This document shows, piece by piece, positions 39,667 through 46,532 of a stretch of 46,532 bases of DNA (its first letter is position 1; every line of letters begins with the position of its first letter). Source of the stretch: Lentisphaerota bacterium (lineage in GTDB: Bacteria > Verrucomicrobiota > Lentisphaeria > Victivallales > UBA1829). The DNA lies in contig SUVT01000010.1 in NCBI GenBank assembly GCA_015061845.1, positions 1 through 46,532 of the forward strand, given 5' to 3'. The translations under genes were made by a program, and so were the position numbers. The notes below the pieces were generated by a model that was not told where the DNA came from, did not search any database, and saw only the letters and a list, made by a program, of their open reading frames with translations.

Positions 39667-40320
39667 ATGGAAAACACAAAAGTTCAAGAGTACGCCGAAA
39701 ACCTTTTTCAGAGGTTTCCGGAATTACTTCCGGCATCTGAAAGCATTTTCCAGGCTTACAGTATCATAGAAAATTCATTTTTCAAGTCGAAAATTTTATT
39801 TATTTGCGGAAATGGCGGCAGTGCTGCCGATGCAGAACATATTACAGGGGAACTTTCCAAGGGTTTTCTTTTGAAAAGAGAACTGCCGGAAGAGATGAAA
39901 AGAGAGATGAATGAGCGTCTCGGCGAAAATATGGACGATATCACCTGTAAGCTTCAGCGGGGGCTGAAATCAATGGTACTCAGTGCGCATCAGGCTCTTT
40001 CAACAGCTTTTACAAATGATGTCGACCCCATGCTCTGTTATGCCCAGCAGCTCTTTGCTATGGGGTCCGAAGGCGATTGTATCCTCGGTATCTCCACTTC
40101 CGGAAATGCTGAAAATATCCTGAATGCTTTCAAAGTCGCCGGAGGAATGGGGATCAAACGGATCCTGCTTACCGGCGAAGGAAATGGAAAATGTGCCGCT
40201 TATGCTGATTGTGTGATCCATGCTCCGGCAAAAGAAACTTACAGGGTCCAGGAATATCATCTTCCTATCTATCATACCCTTTGCATGATGATCGAAGAAA
40301 GGTTTTTCGGTAAAAAATGA
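39667..40320 (+). CDS. gmhA: SIS-domain protein, sedoheptulose-7-phosphate isomerase-like
   Basis: 217 residues, a SIS (sugar isomerase) domain of the GmhA/DiaA group: ILFICGNGGSAADAEHITGEL, CYAQQLFAMGSEGDCILGISTSGNAENILNA and YHLPIYHTLCMMIEERFF. GmhA starts ADP-heptose synthesis for LPS core; the presence of gmhB 2.4 kb away supports this. The related DiaA acts at the replication origin, and dnaN is adjacent, so DiaA is an alternative, but the catalytic Glu (AEH) and His (YHLPIYH) favour the isomerase. It has an insert around residues 70-100. The stop overlaps uppS by ATGA. Confidence 0.82.
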   Translation: MENTKVQEYAENLFQRFPELLPASESIFQAYSIIENSFFKSKILFICGNGGSAADAEHITGELSKGFLLKRELPEEMKREMNERLGENMDDITCKLQRGLKSMVLSAHQALSTAFTNDVDPMLCYAQQLFAMGSEGDCILGISTSGNAENILNAFKVAGGMGIKRILLTGEGNGKCAAYADCVIHAPAKETYRVQEYHLPIYHTLCMMIEERFFGKK

Positions 40321-41027
40321 ACGATCTCCCCGAAGTAAAACATGTTGCCATTATTATGGATGGCAATGGACGGTGGGCGAAAAAACATGATCTTCCACGG
40401 GTGGAAGGTCACAAAAAAGGCGCAGATACCGTCGAAGATCTCCTGACTTATATCTATAAATATGGAGTGAAGTACCTGACTCTTTATGCGTTCAGCACGG
40501 AAAACTGGAAACGGTCGGAAGAAGAAGTAAATGCTCTCATGTCCCTGCTTTCTTTCTTCCTTCAGGATAAAAAACAGAAAATGCTGGATAACAAGATACG
40601 GCTGCGTGTTACCGGACGGATCGATGGTTTGCCGGAAGAAGTTGCAAACTCGCTCCGGGAAGTCATGGCTGAAACAGCAAAAAATTATGAATATACTTTG
40701 ATCCTTGCTTTGAACTATGGCGGCAGAGCTGAAATCGTTGATGCAGCGAAAAAGTTCGCAGAAGAGTGCATTACCGGAAAAATTTCTCCGGAGTCACTTG
40801 ACGAATCAATATTCAAGCAGTATCTTTATCTGCCGGATGTCCCTGATCCGGAACTGATGATCCGGACAAGCGGGGAATTGCGGTTGAGTAATTTCCTTTT
40901 GTGGGAGCTTTCTTATTCTGAAATTTTTGTGACAGATACTCTCTGGCCGGATTTCAGTGAAGAAGAGTTCCGCAGAATTTTAGAAAACTTCGGTAAAAGA
41001 GACAGACGTTTCGGAGGTAGAAAGTAA
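40317..41027 (+). CDS. uppS: Isoprenyl transferase (undecaprenyl diphosphate synthase)
   Basis: 236 residues with all cis-prenyltransferase landmarks: HVAIIMDGNGRWAK (catalytic Asp15), YLTLYAFSTENWKRS, LALNYGGRAEI, and the C-terminal LMIRTSGELRLSNFLLWELSYSE followed by FVTDTLWPDF. It makes the C55 lipid carrier for peptidoglycan and O-antigen. It is coupled to gmhA by overlap, and cdsA begins right after its stop. Confidence 0.96.
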   Translation: MNDLPEVKHVAIIMDGNGRWAKKHDLPRVEGHKKGADTVEDLLTYIYKYGVKYLTLYAFSTENWKRSEEEVNALMSLLSFFLQDKKQKMLDNKIRLRVTGRIDGLPEEVANSLREVMAETAKNYEYTLILALNYGGRAEIVDAAKKFAEECITGKISPESLDESIFKQYLYLPDVPDPELMIRTSGELRLSNFLLWELSYSEIFVTDTLWPDFSEEEFRRILENFGKRDRRFGGRK

Positions 41028-41870
41028 ATGTTTTTCAAACGCCTTTTCAGTACAGTTATCCTGTTAGCTATTTTTTCATGTATCATTTTTGGATCTCCCA
41101 TGGTTTCAAAAATTGCTTTTTTGATCTTCGGTGCCCTGCTCTCCTTCTTTGTTCCTTATGAAACATGTAATATGATGGAAAAAAGCGGACGACCGGTCTT
41201 TATTACATTGACTTCAACTCTTATCTCTGTTGTATTCCTTGCAGCATATTGTTTCTTTTATTTTGAAAATCAGATTTCATTGAGTGCATTGTTCCTTGCA
41301 GTTATGCTGTTATTTGCTCTTCCATGGGTTTTACTTCTTTTTATTATCGGAAAAGAGGGTGGACTGGAACGGATTTTTAACAGTTTTGCACTCTGTGCGA
41401 TCTTTATCCCGGCATTTATTTTGATTGAAAATATCTATTTTGAGTATGGTCCGAAAGTTTTTCTTTTCTTTGTCATCGGTACAAAGATAGGGGATATCGG
41501 AGCTTATGTCGTGGGAAGTCTGTCCAATAAATTGCAGAAAGGCGGAAATCATAAGATGATCCCGTCCATCAGTCCCGGAAAATCCTGGGAAGGTGCAACC
41601 GGAGGAATGCTTGTTTCCATTATTTTTTCCGTCAGTCTTTTCGAATTTGCATTCCCTGAACTCACTTATGGAGTCTGGCTCCCGGTTGTGATGGGAATCG
41701 TACTCTTTATTTTCGGGGCTGCCGGAGATTTGGCAGAATCCTGCATCAAACGTGTTTGCGGAGTGAAAGATTCCGGACATACTCTCCCAGGAATCGGCGG
41801 AGTGTTTGATCTTGTTGACAGCCTTCTGCTGAATTCTGTGATCTTCAGTATATTCCTCTATTTCATCTGA
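41028..41870 (+). CDS. cdsA: Phosphatidate cytidylyltransferase
   Basis: 280 residues, about eight membrane helices, C-terminal CDS signature region SCIKRVCGVKDSGHTLPGIGGVFDLVDSLLLN, with KD and GG and the metal-binding Asp residues, although HGG is IGG and DRxD is DLVD in this copy. It makes CDP-diacylglycerol from phosphatidate and CTP in the inner membrane. It abuts uppS, and the uppS-cdsA order is widely conserved. AGGTAGAAAGTAA before the start gives a ribosome site inside uppS. Confidence 0.93.
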   Translation: MFFKRLFSTVILLAIFSCIIFGSPMVSKIAFLIFGALLSFFVPYETCNMMEKSGRPVFITLTSTLISVVFLAAYCFFYFENQISLSALFLAVMLLFALPWVLLLFIIGKEGGLERIFNSFALCAIFIPAFILIENIYFEYGPKVFLFFVIGTKIGDIGAYVVGSLSNKLQKGGNHKMIPSISPGKSWEGATGGMLVSIIFSVSLFEFAFPELTYGVWLPVVMGIVLFIFGAAGDLAESCIKRVCGVKDSGHTLPGIGGVFDLVDSLLLNSVIFSIFLYFI

Positions 41871-41884
41871 TAGAAGAGTCATTT

Positions 41885-41918
41885 TGGAAGAAGAGAGATC
41901 TTCTTCCATTTTTTTTTA
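41885..41918 (+). terminator. Terminator after cdsA
   Basis: TGGAAGAAGA (41885-41894) and TCTTCTTCCA (41899-41908), loop GAGA, followed by about ten T residues. It ends the gmhA-uppS-cdsA operon. Confidence 0.92.
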
Positions 41919-42007
41919 ATTTTTTTACTCTTTCCATGTAAGATTTTTCCGGCGGAAAGAAGTATGGAAGTATAGACAAAAAAATCCACAAAAATGAAAG
42001 GAAAAAA

Positions 42008-43192
42008 ATGAATCTCAAAAAAGTTGTATTGGCATTGGTTGCTGCAGTTACAGTCACTGGCGGACTCTTTGCTCAGGAAAAGATCTTCGTCTATCGTGAT
42101 ATCAAAAAAATGAAAGAAGAGTTTAAAAAGGACGGAAAAAAATTTGAAGAAGTTATTCAGTCTGCACAAAAAGGAAATGTTGAAAGTCAGCTGAAATTGG
42201 GATTGATTAATTTTATCGAGGATAATCAGGAAGCCAATATAGCGTCATATACATGGTTCCAGAGAGCAGCAAAACAGGGAAATTTGACAGCTCTATATTG
42301 GGTAGCTTTCTGTCATGATTGCGGAAAAGGGGTCAAGCAGGATATCAAAGAAGCCATGAAATTGTATGAGGAAGCTGCGAAAAAAGGATGTACGCAGGCA
42401 ATGATGGAACTTGGGCATATCTATTTTAATGGAAGAGCAGGAAAAATTGATTTTGATAAAGCGTTCAAATTATTCCGGGAAGCTGCTGACAAAGGAAATA
42501 CTTCAGGAATGCAAATGGTGGGATTATGCTATAAAATCGGTGCAGGAGTCAAGCAGGAAGAAAAAGAGTATCAGAAATGGCTTATGAAAGCAGTGGAACG
42601 TAAAGATGATACGGCTATGTTTTTGCTGGGCGAATTGCATATTGGAAATAATAAAAAGGAAGAAGCCTTTCAGTGGTACAAAAAATCAGCTGAATTGGGA
42701 AATGAATTTGCTGCATATGAGCTTAGCAGATGTTATTATAGAGGTATCGGCGTAAAAAAGGATGAGAAAACTGGAATAAAATGGCTTATGAAAGCAGCCG
42801 AATGTGATATTCCTGAAGCACTGTTTATGATAGGAATTAACTATTTTGATGGTATTGATTTAAAAAAAGATGAAGTAAAAGGCGAAGAATATATAAAAAG
42901 GGCAGCAGATTTGGGATTAGTCAATGCAATCGTTGAACTTGGTAATATATATGCAGACAAAAACAAATTAAATGAATGCGTAGCATTATACCAGAAAGCT
43001 GTTGAACTGGGCAGTGCAGAAGCAATGCACAATTTAAGTGGTCATTATTTTTTTGGTATGGGGGTGAAAAGCGATTACGAGAAGGGCATGAAGCTGCTTC
43101 TGAAATCCGCAGAACTCGGTTATGAACCTGCTGTAAAAAAATTGCAGGAAATGGAAAAATTGATGAAAGAACAGGAAAATAAGAAAAAGTAA
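42008..43192 (+). CDS. Secreted Sel1-like repeat protein
   Basis: 394 residues with a signal peptide (MNLKKVVLALVAAVTVTGGLFAQ). From about residue 50 to the end run nine or ten Sel1-type TPR-like repeats of about 36 residues, for example AKQGNLTALYWVAFCHDCGKGVKQDIKEAMKLYEEAA and AELGNEFAAYELSRCYYRGIGVKKDEKTGIKWLMKAA. Such solenoids bind other proteins, probably in the periplasm here. It is 4 bases upstream of the kinase gene, in an apparent operon with kinase, sigma factor and anti-sigma-like protein, and may be the kinase's extracytoplasmic partner. The last two repeats are lysine-rich. Confidence 0.88.
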   Translation: MNLKKVVLALVAAVTVTGGLFAQEKIFVYRDIKKMKEEFKKDGKKFEEVIQSAQKGNVESQLKLGLINFIEDNQEANIASYTWFQRAAKQGNLTALYWVAFCHDCGKGVKQDIKEAMKLYEEAAKKGCTQAMMELGHIYFNGRAGKIDFDKAFKLFREAADKGNTSGMQMVGLCYKIGAGVKQEEKEYQKWLMKAVERKDDTAMFLLGELHIGNNKKEEAFQWYKKSAELGNEFAAYELSRCYYRGIGVKKDEKTGIKWLMKAAECDIPEALFMIGINYFDGIDLKKDEVKGEEYIKRAADLGLVNAIVELGNIYADKNKLNECVALYQKAVELGSAEAMHNLSGHYFFGMGVKSDYEKGMKLLLKSAELGYEPAVKKLQEMEKLMKEQENKKK

Positions 43193-43196
43193 TACT

Positions 43197-45353
43197 ATGG
43201 AACAGTCGGGGAAACAGTTATACGGGTTGAATTTGATCAGCCGTTGCGGAGGTGGCGCATTCGGGGATGTCTGGTATTGTCAGGACGCCTCCGGAAAAAA
43301 ACTTGCGCTCAAAATCATCTCTAAAATAAGATTGGGTGATCAATGGAAAAAGGAGCTCAAAGGAGTTAAAAATTACCGGAAAATCACTGAAAATCACCCC
43401 GAACTGCTTCAAATTTTCCACGTTGGAGAGGACGGGGAATATTTTTACTATACCATGGAGCCTGCCGATAATGTCGGAACGGAAAACTATCAGCCGGATA
43501 CTTTGGCTTGGCGTTTGCAGAAAGGGGCATTGTCCCCGGAAGAGTATCCGGAGATCTTGGCCAAAATCTTTCAGGGGATCAAGGTGATCCACAAAGAAGG
43601 GTTTACTCACCGGGATATCAAACCGGACAATATTCTCTTTGTGAAAGGAGAACCAAAACTTGCCGATATCGGCTTGATGTCTTCCATGACGGTCACAATG
43701 ACTCAGCTTGCCGGAACATTGGATTATCTTCCCCCGGAACTGCTGCTTGGGAAAAGTGATTATGACAAAAAAAGCTGTCAGCGCAGTGATTTTTATGCTT
43801 TTGGCAAAGTGATCTATTGTACTGTGACCGGTTTCGATCCGGGCAATTTTCCTTCTTCGCCGAAGGAATGGAATGGTGGAACTGCTGAGAAATACTTTTA
43901 CCATCTTTCCATGCGCCTGAGCAACAGTGATTTGTCTCAGCGGATCACAGAAATAGATGAACTTTCCCGTGAGATGGAGAAGATTGCGCAAGTTCTGCAA
44001 TACGGTGAAACTTTCTGGGGAAAAATCCGTTTTTCCCTGCAGAAAGCGGGCGATCACCTGAAATCATCCTGGTCAAAAAGAAAGCCCTATTACATTTCCT
44101 GTCTTCTTCTGCTTGTTATTGGGGGTTACTGGGGTTATGATCATCTGAAAAATAAATTGAAGAAAGATGATGTTGTTGATATAAAGGTAGATAATCAGGA
44201 AAACAAAACAGGAATTTCAGAAAATACGGAAATAAAAACAGATAATTCAGAAAAACAGGTCAAAAAAAGTGATAAAGCTCCGGACGGAATGAGGGAATTT
44301 TTATTTGGCGGCGGGAGATATTCCTTTTTTATCCCGAATCAGTGGACCGTTTCCGACCGGAATGCTATAGATGAATATTTCAAAAAAAATAAAAATTTCT
44401 CAGAGAGCCAAAACAATATCCGGATAAGAAGAAGTCGTAATGTTTGGGCGGTTTTTCATCTCAAAGATGAAAAAGGGAAAAGCCTGAATGCCTGGACGGA
44501 ACTTTCCATAGAGTCTTTCACATCGACTCAGATCGATGCTCTTTCAGATCAGGAGATGGCGGCACATTTCGGGAAAAATCTGCGGGGAGTCAAGATTCAG
44601 CGGCATAAACCTTTCCGCCAGTTGGAATCCCTGATCTTTCTGTTCGGACGGACGGACAAAGGAGAAGAGTGTGAGGTTTATTTACTTCCGCGGAAAAATC
44701 ATTGTATCAAACTGATCCTTACCAAAGGACCGGAAGCATCAAAAGTTTATCTGTTCCAGCTTTTGGAAACGTTCCGGGAAAAAAATGTGGCTGTACAGAA
44801 GCAGAATGGCGACAGCCGGACCCCGCTCATGCTGGCTCTCTGGGATCGCAATTTCACTCTGGCAGATAAGCTCTTGAAAGAGGGGGCAGACATCAATGAA
44901 ACGGCATATTCCGGTTCAACGGCATTACATCTTGCTGCGGAAGAAAATCAAACGGATGCTGTTAAATTTTTGCTGAACCGCAATGCCGATCCGAATATAC
45001 AGGACAGCGGACTTGAGACACCGCTGCACTTCGCTGCAAAGAATGGAAATGCAGAGATCCTTTCCGCTCTGCTGGAGAAAAAGGGAAACCCTGACGTTCA
45101 GGATACATTAAAATATACTCCATTATGTTATGCAGTGAAAAACTCCCATGTTTATTGTGCAGAGTTATTACTGAGAGCCAAAGCAAGATGGGATATTCCC
45201 CGGAATGAACATTTTGGAACTCCGATACTTCTGCATATTATCATAGCGAAAAACAGTCCGGAACTGGAACGTCTGTTGATCCGGTATGGGGTTCCGAAAA
45301 AAACGTTTGATCTGGTGAAAGCAAAATTAAAACCATTTCTTCCGAAAAAATAA
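43197..45353 (+). CDS. Transmembrane Ser/Thr protein kinase with ankyrin repeats
   Basis: 718 residues. Residues 9-265 are a Hanks-type kinase: glycine loop CGGGAFGDV, ATP-binding Lys39, catalytic loop HRDIKPDN (138-145) with Asp140, metal-binding DIG in place of DFG (157-159), and PPE (179-181) for APE. A membrane helix (about 298-314) follows. Residues about 350-530 form a beta-rich domain resembling PsbP/DUF1795-type folds (FLFGGGRYSFFIPNQWTV). From about 540 four or five ankyrin repeats run to the end (TPLMLALWDRNFTLADKLLKEGADIN, TALHLAAEENQTDAVKFLL). With one helix the ankyrins should be outside the cytoplasm, which is unusual. All catalytic residues are present. Its neighbours are a Sel1 protein, an ECF-type sigma and an anti-sigma-like protein, suggesting one signalling path. 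Confidence 0.88.
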   Translation: MEQSGKQLYGLNLISRCGGGAFGDVWYCQDASGKKLALKIISKIRLGDQWKKELKGVKNYRKITENHPELLQIFHVGEDGEYFYYTMEPADNVGTENYQPDTLAWRLQKGALSPEEYPEILAKIFQGIKVIHKEGFTHRDIKPDNILFVKGEPKLADIGLMSSMTVTMTQLAGTLDYLPPELLLGKSDYDKKSCQRSDFYAFGKVIYCTVTGFDPGNFPSSPKEWNGGTAEKYFYHLSMRLSNSDLSQRITEIDELSREMEKIAQVLQYGETFWGKIRFSLQKAGDHLKSSWSKRKPYYISCLLLLVIGGYWGYDHLKNKLKKDDVVDIKVDNQENKTGISENTEIKTDNSEKQVKKSDKAPDGMREFLFGGGRYSFFIPNQWTVSDRNAIDEYFKKNKNFSESQNNIRIRRSRNVWAVFHLKDEKGKSLNAWTELSIESFTSTQIDALSDQEMAAHFGKNLRGVKIQRHKPFRQLESLIFLFGRTDKGEECEVYLLPRKNHCIKLILTKGPEASKVYLFQLLETFREKNVAVQKQNGDSRTPLMLALWDRNFTLADKLLKEGADINETAYSGSTALHLAAEENQTDAVKFLLNRNADPNIQDSGLETPLHFAAKNGNAEILSALLEKKGNPDVQDTLKYTPLCYAVKNSHVYCAELLLRAKARWDIPRNEHFGTPILLHIIIAKNSPELERLLIRYGVPKKTFDLVKAKLKPFLPKK

Positions 45354-45434
45354 TGGAAAAAGGGTATATTCTCTGTAAGAAGTTTCTTTTTTAAGGAAGT
45401 AAGCAGATGAAACAGCCAAAAGGAGAAGAAAAAC

Positions 45435-46049
45435 ATGGCATTTACAACAAGTAAGTCTCTGCTTGCAAGAGTCCGCAGCGGTGATGAGATCTCATGGAAT
45501 GAGTTCTATACCTCTTATAAACCGCTGATCCTGCTCTGCGGTTATGACTGTCATCTGACCGAAGATGAAAAAGAAGAACTTGTGCAGAAAGTGATGTGTG
45601 AAATTTTCCAGAAAGATATTCTTGGAAAGTATGATCCGGAAAATATTCCGTCAAACGTTGTTTTCCAGCACAATCCGTCAAAGGGACGATTCCGTCATTA
45701 TCTCCGGGGGATCATCCGGAATCAGGCATTGAAGATCGTTGAAAAGCGGAAAGAGCATCTTTCTCTGGATGATGATTCCGGAATTTCCGAGACCTTATCT
45801 TCGCCGGATCTTTGGGAAGCAGTCTGGGATGAAGAGTGGCGCAAGCATGTTCTGAAAGAAGCGTTGACAGAATTGAAAAGCCGTGTTCAGTCGGAATCTT
45901 ATGCTTCCTTTGAGATGTATGCGATCCGGAACCGTCCGGTTCAGGAGGTCGCAGATTTTCTGAATGTTTCCGTCTCTGCGGTTTATACAGCCAAGAGCCG
46001 TTGTATATCAGAGTTGAAAAAGATCATTAAAGAGTTGGAGGATCGTTAA
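45435..46049 (+). CDS. ECF-type RNA polymerase sigma factor
   Basis: 204 residues. Region 2 (about 15-110, ISWNEFYTSYKPLILLCGY, then FRHYLRGIIRNQALKIVEKRK) and region 4 (about 145-200, RPVQEVADFLNVSVSAVYTAKSRCISELKKII) are typical of extracytoplasmic-function sigma-70 proteins; regions 1 and 3 are absent. AAAAGGAG precedes the ATG. In PVC bacteria ECF factors of this kind are often encoded beside Ser/Thr kinases, as here. The next gene is a small zinc-binding protein of anti-sigma type. Its target promoters are unknown. Confidence 0.9.
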   Translation: MAFTTSKSLLARVRSGDEISWNEFYTSYKPLILLCGYDCHLTEDEKEELVQKVMCEIFQKDILGKYDPENIPSNVVFQHNPSKGRFRHYLRGIIRNQALKIVEKRKEHLSLDDDSGISETLSSPDLWEAVWDEEWRKHVLKEALTELKSRVQSESYASFEMYAIRNRPVQEVADFLNVSVSAVYTAKSRCISELKKIIKELEDR

Positions 46050-46050
46050 C

Positions 46051-46275
46051 ATGTCACATTACACAAAAGAAGAACTGGATTCCTACCGTAACGCACGGAT
46101 GTCGATTTTAGGACGGATCAATTGTTCTGTTCACCTGCGGGAGTGTAAAACCTGCCAAAAGCTTCTGGAAGAGTTGGAGGAAGATGATAAACTGATCAAA
46201 GATATCCGTTCCAGTGTAGATATTTATGAAGCATTGTCTGCAGGCCCCGCCAAGTCTGAAAACAATCAAGCCTGA
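46051..46275 (+). CDS. Small zinc-binding anti-sigma-like protein
   Basis: 74 residues starting 1 base after the sigma-factor stop. It has the H-x3-C-x2-C motif (HLRECKTC, residues 28-35) of zinc-containing anti-sigma (ZAS) domains, followed by an acidic helix (LLEELEEDDKLIKDI). Unlike typical anti-sigma factors it has no membrane helix, so it would be soluble. Function as sigma inhibitor is inferred from motif and position. Confidence 0.7.
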   Translation: MSHYTKEELDSYRNARMSILGRINCSVHLRECKTCQKLLEELEEDDKLIKDIRSSVDIYEALSAGPAKSENNQA

Positions 46276-46304
46276 AATAAAAAATTCCGGCTGCATTGAA
46301 AATC

Positions 46305-46343
46305 GGGTGCAGATCCTGTTAGGTGGGTCTGCGCCCGTTTTTT
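46305..46343 (+). terminator. Terminator after the sigma/anti-sigma genes
   Basis: GGGTGCAGATCC (46305-46316) pairs with GGGTCTGCGCCC (46325-46336) over about 11 bp with one G-T wobble, followed by GTTTTTTG. It ends the Sel1-kinase-sigma-anti-sigma unit. Confidence 0.85.
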
Positions 46344-46370
46344 GACTTTCAGCAGGGGTATCTTTCAAAA

Positions 46371-46431
46371 CCGGTAATCTCTGTAAATCTCCTTACCGGA
46401 ACTTGAAAAAGAAAGTCTTCCGTGATAAATT
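46371..46431 (+). promoter_or_regulatory. Promoter of the last gene with adjacent inverted repeat
   Basis: TTGAAA (46403-46408), 17 bases, TAAATT (46426-46431). Just upstream is an inverted repeat CCGGTAA (46371-46377)/TTACCGG (46393-46399) with a 15-base centre, a possible activator site. Confidence 0.5.
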
Positions 46432-46464
46432 ACTCTCCAAAGATATTTTGGAAAGGAAAAAATA

Positions 46465-46532
46465 ATGAGTTTGCGAAAATTTATTATGATCGGAGCGGCA
46501 GCGGCTCTTTTGAGCGGAGAACTTTTCGCCGG
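46465..46532 (+). CDS. Start of a secreted protein gene, cut by the window end
   Basis: Only 22 codons are visible: MSLRKFIMIGAAAALLSGELFA, a good signal peptide ending at a likely cleavage site. AAAGGAAAA lies 8 bases before the ATG. The mature protein is outside the window, so nothing can be said about its function. Confidence 0.7.
   Translation, partial: MSLRKFIMIGAAAALLSGELFA

Overview
The window looks like chromosome of a Lentisphaerae (Victivallales-type, PVC superphylum) bacterium, probably gut-associated. The evidence is indirect: several prepilin-like proteins beginning [18 protein letters not shown] with a C-terminal H-X9-DG motif, very large secreted glycoside-hydrolase-like proteins (DUF4838, DUF4091 and DUF6067 types) each linked to a sugar-responsive regulator, FAD oxidoreductases in the same operons, and Gram-negative envelope genes (ExbB/ExbD/TonB-like, GmhA/GmhB). 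No taxonomic marker was searched, so this is an inference.

Left part (1-17300): operon A (leftward) is prepilin - secreted DUF6067/CBM9-like protein - GH130 phosphorylase, divergent from a LacI-type regulator that is followed by a YaiI/YqxD-family gene. Then come tRNA-Ser(CGA), an array of small hairpins and the first copy of a dispersed repeat that carries a tiny RNA gene. Operon B (leftward) is prepilin - secreted DUF4091 protein - double-domain FAD oxidoreductase. An AraC-type regulator lies between operon B and a rightward pair, sugar phosphate isomerase/epimerase and Gfo/Idh/MocA oxidoreductase. Near-identical operator-like sites sit at the -35 of both operon B and that pair. The prepilin of operon B has its 5' end rearranged by a small inversion.

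Middle (17300-26000) is mostly housekeeping: a pair of small unknown genes, the second copy of the tiny-RNA repeat, lysS, a DMT transporter, a histidine phosphatase, an M16 peptidase and hisG. Next, operon C (26164-32522, leftward) is GntR-type regulator - prepilin - DUF4838 protein - small secreted protein - FAD oxidoreductase.

Right part (32600-46532): a leftward operon ExbB - ExbD - TonB-like - zinc-ribbon membrane protein - metallo-hydrolase; an orphan gene followed by three tandem promoter-plus-hairpin units; dnaN - recF - gmhB leftward and gmhA - uppS - cdsA rightward; then a signalling cluster of a Sel1-repeat protein, a transmembrane Ser/Thr kinase with ankyrin repeats, an ECF-type sigma factor and a small zinc-binding anti-sigma-like protein. 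The window ends inside a gene for a secreted protein.

Three things stand out. (1) The three independent carbohydrate operons share one plan: regulator, dedicated prepilin-like protein, giant secreted hydrolase, cytoplasmic sugar enzyme, with no transporter in the operon. (2) Two families of very small RNA genes consist of little more than a strong promoter and a terminator, and share a GATTGGA segment. (3) A 149-bp segment bounded by imperfect inverted repeats decides whether one prepilin has a start codon.
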